This document shows positions 1 to 5,830 of a stretch of DNA of 6,021 nucleotides, one piece after another (the first letter of the stretch is position 1; each line of letters begins with the position of its first letter). The notes under the pieces were generated by a model that saw nothing but the letters and a program-made list of their open reading frames with translations, searched no databases and was not told the origin of the DNA. The stretch is from Candidatus Parcubacteria bacterium (GTDB lineage Bacteria; Patescibacteriota; Minisyncoccia; Minisyncoccales; PEYH01). The DNA is taken from assembly GCA_026395615.1 (NCBI GenBank), contig JAPLYH010000039.1:1-6021 (forward strand). The letters run 5' to 3'. A program made the position numbers and the translations under genes.

Positions 1-15
1 CTGAGCTACGAGCCC
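1..15 (-). tRNA. 5' end of a second tRNA gene, cut by the window edge (tRNA-Ala by synteny)
   Basis: Read on the minus strand this is GGGCTCGTAGCTCAG: a seven-base 5' acceptor strand (GGGCTCG), U8-A9, and the start of the D arm (GCTCAG). The anticodon lies outside the window, so identity cannot be read. The order 16S, tRNA-Ile, then a second tRNA is the classical bacterial rrn spacer arrangement in which the second tRNA is tRNA-Ala(UGC). That assignment is inference. Confidence 0.75.
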
Positions 16-41
16 ATAAAAATATAACTCTTGATTAAAAG

Positions 42-114
42 TGGGCGCGGATGGACTTGAACCATCGACCCCGTCATTATCAGTGACGTGCTCTGCCAAC
101 TGAGCTACGCGCCC
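42..114 (-). tRNA. tRNA-Ile (anticodon GAT) in the 16S-23S spacer
   Basis: A full cloverleaf can be drawn on the minus strand: acceptor GGGCGCG pairs with CGCGCCC, the D arm is GCTC/GAGC, the anticodon stem is CGTCA/TGACG around loop CTGATAA (anticodon GAT, isoleucine), and the T arm is GATGG/CCATC around TTCAAGT. The discriminator is A. The bases after it are CTT, so the 3' CCA is not encoded and must be added by CCA-adding enzyme. It lies about 240 bp downstream of 16S and is presumably cotranscribed with it, then released by RNase P and 3' processing. Confidence 0.96.
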
Positions 115-155
115 GTACTCTATCAACGATTTATATAATAACAGAAGGATTCCTA

Positions 156-198
156 AATATCAATACAAAAAGCGCTATGCGCTTTTTGTATTGATATT
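156..198 (-). repeat. Perfect 20-bp inverted repeat (hairpin) in the rrn spacer
   Basis: Positions 156-175 and 179-198 are exact reverse complements separated by only three bases (TAT). In the rrn transcript this gives a 20-bp hairpin with a triloop, GC-rich near the loop (GCGC) and AU-rich at the base. It lies between 16S and tRNA-Ile. There is no T tract after it on the minus strand, so it is not a normal terminator. It could be a double-strand RNase cleavage site separating 16S from the tRNA, or a small inserted palindrome. Confidence 0.85.
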
Positions 199-313
199 CA
201 TGAGATAAATTCTTGGAGTTGCTCCGACCAATGAATGACTAAATTTTTTAAGATGTCTTAATCAGCATCTTACAGTTAAAAGCAGATATCTCGGCCTTGA
301 ACTATAGTCGACA

Positions 314-353
314 CTCTATCCTCTTAATCCTGTAAACAAGATTAAAAAGATAA

Positions 354-355
<2 letters not shown>
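314..355 (-). other. 16-bp hairpin directly abutting the 16S rRNA 3' end
   Basis: In the minus-strand transcript, positions 355-340 pair with 329-314 over 16 consecutive pairs, three of them G:U, closing a 10-base loop (339-330). The stem begins within a few bases of the expected mature 16S 3' end. The usual long stem joining 16S leader and trailer is not evident; I can find only a short eight-base match (AAGATAAA in the leader to TTTATCTT in the trailer), and that trailer stretch is also part of this hairpin. The hairpin may define the 3' maturation point. Confidence 0.7.
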
Positions 356-1852
<1,497 letters not shown>

Positions 1853-1900
1853 AATAGTCGGAACAACTCTAAAAATTTATCTTATACTAACTATTTGATT

Positions 1901-1927
1901 ATTAAAGAACTTGCGTATTTTATACGC
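1901..1927 (-). promoter_or_regulatory. rrn leader antitermination region: boxB-like hairpin plus boxA-like motif
   Basis: On the minus strand a six-base-pair hairpin with an AAA loop (GCGTAT-AAA-ATACGC, 1927-1913) is followed two bases later by GTTCTTTAAT (1910-1901), close to the bacterial boxA consensus GCTCTTTAA(C). This boxB-then-boxA order, between promoter and 16S, is that of rrn antitermination leaders bound by NusB/NusE and associated Nus factors. Motif match and position are seen; function is inferred. Confidence 0.6.
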
Positions 1928-1936
1928 GTATATCAT

Positions 1937-1964
1937 ATTGTATTCATTTTCAAAAACTTGTCAA
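1937..1964 (-). promoter_or_regulatory. rRNA operon promoter
   Basis: The minus strand has a perfect -35 TTGACA (1964-1959), a 16-bp spacer, and -10 TACAAT (1942-1937, five of six consensus bases). Transcription would start near 1930, giving a leader of about 80 bases before 16S that contains the boxB/boxA-like elements. The flank upstream of the -35 is strongly A/T-rich, as expected for an UP-like element. Confidence 0.75.
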
Positions 1965-2230
1965 GTGATATAATAATTATAAAGATTATTAATCAATAAT
2001 TATTAATTATTAATTGTCTTCTCTCCCCTACCCCATCCCCTGCCTCACTGTTTTATTGAAAATAGAAGAGAGGGGAGAGGCAAGGGAAAATTTTCAATTT
2101 GCAATTTACAATTTGTAAAAAACAAAATACAAAATGACTGGTGACAGAAAATAAAAATATAAAACTAAAAAAACAAAATTCGAAGATAGAAAAATAAAAA
2201 TGTTGAGGGCACAAAATTAAAATAAAAATT
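1965..2230. other. Intergenic region between the divergent rrn operon and ROK kinase gene
   Basis: No gene is supported here. The stretch nearest the rrn promoter is almost pure A/T. At 2025-2044 the plus strand has three CCCC runs and a CC spaced by two bases, so the minus strand is G-rich with a two-layer quadruplex possibility. The run CTCTCCCCT (2021-2029) is inverted at 2071-2079 (AGGGGAGAG). At 2095-2114 the hexamer CAATTT occurs three times at an exact seven-base period. The remaining bases up to the kinase gene are A-rich on the plus strand. Confidence 0.6.
2218..2223 (+). promoter_or_regulatory. Possible -10 element for a leaderless ROK kinase mRNA
   Basis: TAAAAT (five of six consensus bases) ends exactly seven bases before the ATG at 2231, the spacing at which transcription would begin on the A of the start codon. 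No convincing -35 is present at 16-18 bp, and the region is so A-rich that a chance match is quite possible. The absence of any SD-like purine motif near this start is clear; the leaderless reading is inference. Confidence 0.25.
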
Positions 2231-3175
2231 ATGAAAAAAGAAATGAAAAAAGATTTGGCAATTGCCGTAGATTTAGGAGCCACAAATTTGCGAGTTGGAG
2301 TTGTTTCAAAAAATGGGAAAATTTTAAAACAATTTATAACCGAAACTCCAAAAATAAAAAACCAGCCATCTTTTTTAATCAAAACAATTATTGTTTTGAT
2401 TAATTCTATTTTGGAGAGTTATGATAAAAAAAGAATTTTAGGAATAGGCGTCGCTGTTCCAAGTCCGATTGATTCTAAAAAAGGAGAAATGACTAGTCCC
2501 CCAAATTTGCCCTATAAAAAAGTTGCTATTGTAAAACCATTGAAAAAATATTTTTCTCTCCCTGTTTTTCTTTCCAATGATTGTTCGGCAGCAGTGTTGG
2601 CAGAGAAATATTTCGGAGCTGGAAGAAAATCAAGCAATTTTATTTACCTTACAATTTCCAGCGGTATAGGTTCAGGTATAATTGCGGACAATCACTTATT
2701 GTCCGGACATAATAATAGCACTGGAGAAGTTGGCCACTTTATTGTGGACACTATATATAACCTGCCTTGCCAATGCCAAAAGGGTTATGGGCACTGGGAA
2801 GCGTATTGCTCTGGCAATAATATGCCCATTTTTTTAAAAACCTGGTTAAAATCCGAAAAAATTAAAAATAACTATGCGGTCAAAACATCAAAGGATATTT
2901 TTGACCTGGCAAAAAACAAGGACAAAAACATTTTAAACTTTCTTAAACAAATAGGGAAAATAAACGACGCCAGGGGAGTTTCAAATATAATTGTTGCCTA
3001 TAATCCGGAAAAGATTATTATGGGCGGTTCCGTTGTCTTAAATAATCAGGCCTTCATTATTCCTGAAATAAAAAAGAATATTGATAAATTTCTCTCCCCT
3101 CCTAAAATAATCATTTCTCCTTTAAAAGAAAACGCCTGCCTCCTCGGCGCCGCCACTCTGGTATTTTTTAAATAA
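2231..3175 (+). CDS. ROK-family sugar kinase (glucokinase-like)
   Basis: The 314-aa product has the ROK (repressor, ORF, kinase) architecture at normal length. An N-terminal phosphate-binding segment AVDLGATNLRVG (residues 12-23) is followed by GIGVAVPSPID (71-81), the catalytic-base motif SNDCSAA with Asp117 (115-121), and a glycine-rich ATP-site segment ISSGIGSGI (142-150). The sugar-site EVGH is at 166-169, and a metal-binding region CQC...GHWEAYCSG runs over 180-195. In typical members the zinc is held by His plus three Cys in CxCGxxGC; here His169, Cys180 and Cys182 are kept and His188 stands where the third Cys is expected. Family knowledge says such enzymes transfer phosphate from ATP to a hexose such as glucose in the cytoplasm; the exact sugar cannot be told from sequence. 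The start at 2231 (MKKEMKKDL) has an alternative ATG at 2243. There is no SD. The gene stands alone, divergent from rrn and convergent with the cysteine-rich gene. Confidence 0.9.
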   Translation: MKKEMKKDLAIAVDLGATNLRVGVVSKNGKILKQFITETPKIKNQPSFLIKTIIVLINSILESYDKKRILGIGVAVPSPIDSKKGEMTSPPNLPYKKVAIVKPLKKYFSLPVFLSNDCSAAVLAEKYFGAGRKSSNFIYLTISSGIGSGIIADNHLLSGHNNSTGEVGHFIVDTIYNLPCQCQKGYGHWEAYCSGNNMPIFLKTWLKSEKIKNNYAVKTSKDIFDLAKNKDKNILNFLKQIGKINDARGVSNIIVAYNPEKIIMGGSVVLNNQAFIIPEIKKNIDKFLSPPKIIISPLKENACLLGAATLVFFK

Positions 3176-3183
3176 TTGATATT

Positions 3184-3231
3184 AAAAAAGAAGAATGCCC
3201 GAGACGAGGAATAAATCCAAGTCCCAGGCAT
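3184..3231 (-). terminator. Intrinsic terminator of the cysteine-rich gene
   Basis: Read on the minus strand, ATGCCTGGGAC (3231-3221) pairs with GTCTCGGGCAT (3205-3195) over 11 positions, two of them G:U, with further GGA/TCC pairing inside the loop. It is followed by TCTTCTTTTTT (3194-3184). It lies 18 bp after the stop codon of the minus-strand gene and is oriented for it. On the plus strand no T tract follows, so it does not serve the kinase gene. Confidence 0.75.
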
Positions 3232-3248
3232 CCGCCGATCAACGCGAG

Positions 3249-3632
3249 TTAACGCGACAGGATCGGTTCGGGTTCAAGCTCGCGAAGGTTCCCATAGGCC
3301 TCATCAAGCTGCTGCTGCGCAGTCCTGATTTCGCCGACAGTGCAGTCGGCACAGCTTTGCGGCCTTCCTTCATGTTCGCCGAGAGGGCAACCCACATCCT
3401 CGCACATCCGGACGAACGACCGGTCCTGCTGGATCCGCTCCTGCAAGCAGGCTGGACATTCGTCGGCCGAGAGACAAAGCGCATCCAGCCGTCCTCGAGC
3501 CTTACGTTGCCGGCACTTGTCCACCAGAGGAGAACCCTCAAGGACCTCGTGCACGTGTCCTGAGAGACACTGGACGTAGTATCCAGAACCTCTCGCCTCA
3601 CCAACGCCGTCGTCCCGACCACTCTGACTCAT
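3249..3632 (-). CDS. Cysteine-rich hypothetical protein, GC-rich, with its own promoter, SD and terminator
   Basis: The 127-aa product is not one I recognise. It has nine cysteines (22, 40, 53, 59, 62, 77, 82, 94, 97) including CPAC (59-62) and CADC (94-97) pairs, plus HVH at 26-28 and His87. This suggests a small zinc-binding or ribbon-like protein; the metal role is inference. The C-terminal 30 residues (GEIRTAQQQLDEAYGNLREL, 100-119) look like an amphipathic helix that could mediate contact. There is no signal peptide or membrane segment. The start is fixed by a perfect AAGGAGG seven bases upstream of ATG 3632 and a near-consensus promoter before that. The gene uses G/C-ending codons (CTC, CGG, GAG, TGC), quite unlike the AT-rich kinase and glycosylase genes beside it, and so looks transferred. 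Two other long frames overlap it in the same DNA because it is GC-rich; neither has these signals. Confidence 0.75.
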   Translation of the reverse strand: MSQSGRDDGVGEARGSGYYVQCLSGHVHEVLEGSPLVDKCRQRKARGRLDALCLSADECPACLQERIQQDRSFVRMCEDVGCPLGEHEGRPQSCADCTVGEIRTAQQQLDEAYGNLRELEPEPILSR

Positions 3633-3639
3633 TGCTAAA

Positions 3640-3646
3640 CCTCCTT
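3640..3646 (-). promoter_or_regulatory. Perfect Shine-Dalgarno of the cysteine-rich gene
   Basis: The minus strand reads AAGGAGGT followed after a few bases by ATG 3632 (seven bases from the last G of AAGGAGG). It is fully complementary to the standard 16S tail UCACCUCCUU but not to the 16S tail encoded in this same window, which lacks CCUCC. Confidence 0.85.
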
Positions 3647-3655
3647 ACTACTATA

Positions 3656-3685
3656 ATTATACCATAACTTACTATAAATTGTCAA
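3656..3685 (-). promoter_or_regulatory. Consensus sigma70-type promoter with extended -10 for the cysteine-rich gene
   Basis: Minus strand: perfect -35 TTGACA (3685-3680), 18-bp spacer, perfect -10 TATAAT (3661-3656), preceded by TGG, which makes it an extended -10 (TGnTATAAT). Transcription would begin near 3649, leaving a very short leader that carries the SD. The strength of the match is unusual compared with resident genes here. Confidence 0.85.
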
Positions 3686-3787
3686 GCCAGGCATTTTAGT
3701 GCGTGGCTTTAATTCTATCTCCGAATTTTTAGAAATAAATTAGATAGTTATAATCAAAGGATTGAGGCTGTGGATAACTCTCCCCCA
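3686..3787. other. Gene-free stretch between the cassette promoter and the repeat cluster
   Basis: No gene seen. An imperfect hairpin lies at 3685-3708 (AGCCA/TGGCT plus GCA/TGC around a G:G mismatch) with only a weak T tract. A single sequence identical to a DnaA box (TGTGGATAA, the reverse of TTATCCACA) occurs at 3769-3777 but has no partners nearby. The rest is ordinary A/T-rich DNA. Confidence 0.5.
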
Positions 3788-3905
3788 AAAATTACGCCAC
3801 CCGGCATCGTAGTGAGATTTCCTATATCTGACGTGGGTTCCGACGTTTCGCGAAAATTACGCCACCCGGCATCGTAATTCCGTTCCGGGTGGCGTAATTC
3901 CGTTC
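3788..3905. repeat. GC-rich direct and inverted repeat cluster, possible insertion-sequence end remnant
   Basis: A 24-bp sequence containing TTACGCCACCCGGCATCGTA occurs exactly twice in direct orientation, at 3788-3811 and 3853-3876. Fifteen bases of it (AATTACGCCACCCGG, 3855-3869) recur inverted at 3885-3899, making a 15-bp stem with a 15-base loop. A 13-bp unit CGTAATTCCGTTC is also repeated directly at 3873-3885 and 3893-3905. The cluster is GC-rich in an AT-rich intergenic region. Multiple short repeats of about 20 bp at one end are a feature of IS21-type and related elements, where they bind transposase. No transposase is in this window, so a remnant or solo end is an inference. Confidence 0.8.
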
Positions 3906-3911
3906 TGTAAT

Positions 3912-3938
3912 AAAAAATCCCTCACAAATGGGAATTTT
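3912..3938 (-). terminator. Intrinsic terminator of the DNA glycosylase operon
   Basis: On the minus strand AAATTCCC (3937-3930) pairs with GGGATTT (3921-3915) with one bulged base, enclosing an eight-base loop, and is followed by a run of T (to 3912). It starts 28 bp after the stop codon of the AlkA-like gene, the last gene of the operon. Confidence 0.65.
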
Positions 3939-3965
3939 ATCTTCCATTATCAGATTATTATTAAA

Positions 3966-4553
3966 TTATTCTGTGCTTTTCCATAAAAGAAGGCAGGCGT
4001 ATGTTTTATAGGGCGACCATTTTTCTATTTGTTTGCCTGTTAATTCTTTTCCATATAATTTCTTCATACCATTTTTAATACCCAAGTCCCCTCCAGAAAA
4101 AACATTCGGCCTCCCCATACTAAACATTAAAAACATTTCAGCTGTCCAAGGACCAATTCCCTTTACTTGAACCAGTTTATCCAATATTTCTTCGTTAGAT
4201 AATTTATCAAAATTATCAAAATTCAAACTTTTATCTCGAATATGTTGAGCTAAACTTTTTATATATTTAGTTTTTCCCTCAGATAATCCGGCTGACCTCA
4301 ATTTGTTATCAGGCATACTCAATATCTTCCTCGGAGTAATTTCTTTCTTAGAAAACAGTTTTTCAAACCTGGAATAAATCGTTTGAGCTGCTTTTCCTGA
4401 TAACTGCTGGTATACTATTGATTCACAAAGACTTAAAAAATATTCCTGTTTTTTAATCGGCTTCAATTCTTTAATAATCCCCTTTTTATAAAATGAAAAA
4501 AGAATAGGGTCATTCTTTTTAAAATGTTGGATTGCTTTTTGTAATTCTGTCAT
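3966..4553 (-). CDS. AlkA-like DNA-3-methyladenine glycosylase II (HhH-GPD superfamily)
   Basis: The 195-aa product is a compact HhH-GPD glycosylase that removes alkylated purines from DNA by cutting the N-glycosidic bond, starting base-excision repair. The core starts at ESIVYQQLSGKAA (44-56), typical of this branch. The helix-hairpin-helix is LVQVKGIGPWTAEMFLMF (127-144), and the catalytic aspartate is Asp156 in VFSGGDLGIKNG (151-162), with the closing helix WSPYKTYACLLLW (179-191). There is no iron-sulfur Cys cluster, as expected for AlkA rather than the EndoIII/MutY type. It lacks the extra N-terminal domain of E. coli AlkA and is near the length of the small bacterial and archaeal enzymes. 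It starts 14 bp after the AlkD-like gene ends and is likely cotranscribed. The start ATG 4553 has no SD; the only GGAG lies 21 bases upstream, too far to act. Confidence 0.9.
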   Translation of the reverse strand: MTELQKAIQHFKKNDPILFSFYKKGIIKELKPIKKQEYFLSLCESIVYQQLSGKAAQTIYSRFEKLFSKKEITPRKILSMPDNKLRSAGLSEGKTKYIKSLAQHIRDKSLNFDNFDKLSNEEILDKLVQVKGIGPWTAEMFLMFSMGRPNVFSGGDLGIKNGMKKLYGKELTGKQIEKWSPYKTYACLLLWKSTE

Positions 4554-4567
4554 AGAATTAGGGTCTC

Positions 4568-5284
4568 TTATTTCTCCATTGCTTTGTGGCGGAGGTTTTG
4601 GGGATATTTTTCAATCGCATATCGTAAAGCCAATCTCGGCATTTCATTTTTATTCTTCATAACATAATCAAAAACTTGTTCTGGAAAAACATTACTCGCC
4701 TCTTTTAACACCCACCCATATCCTTTTTGGACCATATCATCCGGGTCTTGGAGCAACATATCAGAAATTTCAAAAATATCTTTCAAATATCTCCCCTTTC
4801 TTACGGGATAAATAAAACTGGCAGCAGATGCTCTTTTCACCCATCTATTTTTTGATTTCGCCCACGCCTTAACTGCCGGAACAAATTCCGGAAACTGGTA
4901 AATAAAACTTCCGATTATATGGGTAGAAAAATCATCGCAATTCGCCCAATTAGTAATATATTTCTTCACCCAATTCTCAAATATCTTAAAATCTTTTTCC
5001 TCATACCTCTTATTTAATCTAAAAACCCATTTTGAAGCGCACCCTACTTCTTGTATATATCCTGATTTCATCAATTCTTCGCACAGAGCAAAAATTTCTT
5101 TCTTTTCCAAATTTTTAATCTTATCAAAATATCTTTTACAAATTTCCTTAGAAACAGTTGACCTTACTCCATAAGTTTTTATCTTTTCCCGAAAAAACCT
5201 GATTTCCCCCTGTTTATAAACAGGATCGCAATTTTCTTTTAATTCTTTTCTGATTTGAGGAATTATTTTATTCATATCGTCCAT
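4568..5284 (-). CDS. AlkD-like DNA alkylation repair glycosylase (HEAT-repeat fold)
   Basis: The 238-aa product matches the AlkD/AlkC superfamily, which are all-helical HEAT-repeat solenoids that excise bulky or cationic N3- and N7-alkylpurines without flipping the base. Recognisable stretches are NWANCDDFSTHIIG (112-125), RWVKRASAASFIYPVRKG (147-164), QKGYGWVLKEAS (186-197) and MPRLALRYAIEKYP (215-228). Trp113, Asp117 and Trp191 keep the spacing of the catalytic Trp109/Asp113/Trp187 of Bacillus cereus AlkD (4 and 78 residues apart), so the active site appears intact. It is the first gene of a two-gene operon with the AlkA-like glycosylase. The start is drawn at ATG 5284, but an in-frame ATG at 5275 (Met4) is as good and may be preferred if the mRNA is leaderless. 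There is no SD before either. Confidence 0.9.
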   Translation of the reverse strand: MDDMNKIIPQIRKELKENCDPVYKQGEIRFFREKIKTYGVRSTVSKEICKRYFDKIKNLEKKEIFALCEELMKSGYIQEVGCASKWVFRLNKRYEEKDFKIFENWVKKYITNWANCDDFSTHIIGSFIYQFPEFVPAVKAWAKSKNRWVKRASAASFIYPVRKGRYLKDIFEISDMLLQDPDDMVQKGYGWVLKEASNVFPEQVFDYVMKNKNEMPRLALRYAIEKYPQNLRHKAMEK

Positions 5285-5311
5285 TCTAACTAAAATTTAC
5301 CTGACCAGCAA
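5283..5311 (-). promoter_or_regulatory. Possible promoter of the glycosylase operon, implying a leaderless start at Met4
   Basis: Minus strand: TTGCTG (5311-5306, half of the -35 consensus), 17-bp spacer, TAGAAT (5288-5283, five of six -10 bases). The -10 overlaps the first ATG (5284). Seven bases after it comes the second in-frame ATG at 5275, the place where transcription would start. If used, translation would begin at Met4 with no leader. Confidence 0.35.
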
Positions 5312-5318
5312 ACAATAT

Positions 5319-5346
5319 TTGACTAATTCTAAAAACGTGCTATGAT
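5319..5346 (+). promoter_or_regulatory. Strong promoter with extended -10 for the small membrane protein gene
   Basis: TTGACT (5319-5324, five of six), 16-bp spacer, TATGAT (5341-5346, five of six) preceded by TGC, an extended -10. Transcription would begin near 5353, just before the SD, giving a leader of about a dozen bases. It is divergent from the glycosylase operon within an 80-bp gap. Its design matches the promoter of the cysteine-rich gene. Confidence 0.75.
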
Positions 5347-5353
5347 ATAAATC

Positions 5354-5360
5354 AAGGAGG
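5354..5360 (+). promoter_or_regulatory. Perfect Shine-Dalgarno of the small membrane protein gene
   Basis: AAGGAGG lies four bases before ATG 5365. This decides the start and the strand of this short gene against the longer opposite frame covering the same DNA. It is the second perfect SD in the window, again on a GC-richer gene. Confidence 0.85.
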
Positions 5361-5364
5361 AACT

Positions 5365-5574
5365 ATGCCGAAGTGGTTATGCGCCGTGATAGCACTAGCA
5401 CTTGTCGGAGCGGGAGTATTCGGAATCTGCATGAGGAACAGTCCACCGATTTTGAAGACGGGGGATGCAGATAACTTGTCAGTCGGAATTCTCGCTGTGA
5501 TCATGGGGGCTGGTCTGCTTGTCATCACATTCATTCCTGAACTGGACAGGAGATTCACCAATCGCCAGCCATAA
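5365..5574 (+). CDS. Small two-helix membrane protein, unknown function, GC-richer than neighbours
   Basis: The 69-aa product has two clear hydrophobic segments: about 4-22 (WLCAVIALALVGAGVFGIC) and about 38-57 (NLSVGILAVIMGAGLLVITF is 37-56). A polar linker with K31, D34 and D36 joins them, and a charged tail ELDRRFTNRQP ends the protein. Positive charges at Lys3 and in the tail (Arg62, Arg63, Arg67) suggest both ends lie in the cytoplasm. There is no lipobox or cleavable signal. I do not recognise the family; the size and topology resemble small holin-like or accessory membrane proteins, but nothing here proves that. The gene has its own promoter, SD and terminator, and its codon use is less A/T-biased than that of the neighbouring repair genes, so recent acquisition is plausible. 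Confidence 0.75.
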   Translation: MPKWLCAVIALALVGAGVFGICMRNSPPILKTGDADNLSVGILAVIMGAGLLVITFIPELDRRFTNRQP

Positions 5575-5619
5575 TCGCCCTGCTCTGATTGAGCGTAGAA
5601 CAGGGAAAGGCACAGATCC

Positions 5620-5666
5620 GAGTGGGCCGAGGACAACTGTTCTTAGCTCGCTCTTTCTTTTCTTTC
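5620..5666 (+). terminator. Intrinsic terminator of the small membrane protein gene
   Basis: GAGTGGGCCGAG (5620-5631) pairs with CTTAGCTCGCTC (5642-5653) over 12 positions with three G:U pairs and one C:A mismatch around a 10-base loop. It is followed by TTTCTTTTCTTTC (5654-5666). The C-interrupted T tract and the G:U-rich stem resemble the terminator of the cysteine-rich gene. An additional weak CCCTG/CAGGG hairpin lies between the stop codon and this one. Confidence 0.65.
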
Positions 5667-5677
5667 AATAAAATTTA

Positions 5678-5701
5678 AAAACCCTTTTATAAAAGGGTTT
5701 T
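5678..5701 (-). terminator. Palindromic terminator downstream of tRNA-Thr (possibly bidirectional)
   Basis: A perfect 24-bp palindrome with arms AAAACCCTTTTA and TAAAAGGGTTTT. In either direction GGG is followed by a T run, so it can end transcription from both sides. On the minus strand it lies 23 bp after tRNA-Thr; on the plus strand it backs up the terminator of the small membrane protein gene. Confidence 0.75.
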
Positions 5702-5724
5702 AAATAATACGAATATATTTACAT

Positions 5725-5796
5725 AGCCTGAGGTCGGATTTGGACCGACGACCTACTGTTTACAAAACAGTTGCTCTGCCGCTGAGCTACTCAGGC
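5725..5796 (-). tRNA. tRNA-Thr (anticodon TGT)
   Basis: Minus-strand cloverleaf: acceptor GCCTGAG/CTCAGGC, D arm GCTC/GAGC, anticodon stem ACTGT/ACAGT around TTTGTAA (anticodon TGT, reading ACA and related threonine codons), T arm GTCGG/CCGAC around TCCAAAT. The discriminator base is T, not the A usual in E. coli tRNA-Thr, and the following bases are ATG, so CCA is not encoded. It follows the 58-residue edge gene by 34 bp on the same strand and may share its transcript; the palindromic terminator follows. Confidence 0.95.
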
Positions 5797-5830
5797 CCAA
5801 AAGATAAGAATCTCAGAGTTACTAAAATTT

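Noticed and set aside
2053..2382. Minus-strand open frame over the kinase gene start
   Set aside because: It overlaps the well-supported ROK gene and its product is Phe-rich complement of poly-A DNA.
3195..3622. Alternative long frames (plus 3195-3563, plus 3340-3579, minus 3239-3622) over the cysteine-rich gene
   Set aside because: They are open only because the DNA is GC-rich; the promoter, SD and terminator all point to the 3632-3249 minus frame.
3685..3708. Imperfect hairpin that could be a plus-strand terminator
   Set aside because: The stem has a G:G mismatch and only TTTAATT follows; it also overlaps the -35 of the minus-strand promoter.
3769..3777. Perfect DnaA-box sequence TGTGGATAA
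   Set aside because: A single copy without a second box, AT-rich unwinding region or dnaA/dnaN neighbours is not enough for an origin.
3788..3905. CRISPR array
   Set aside because: Only two direct copies with an inverted third and unequal spacing; no cas genes are present.
5352..5636. 94-residue minus-strand frame over the small membrane protein gene
   Set aside because: No SD or promoter in that orientation, and it runs across the plus-strand SD and part of the terminator; the plus-strand 69-aa frame has all the signals.
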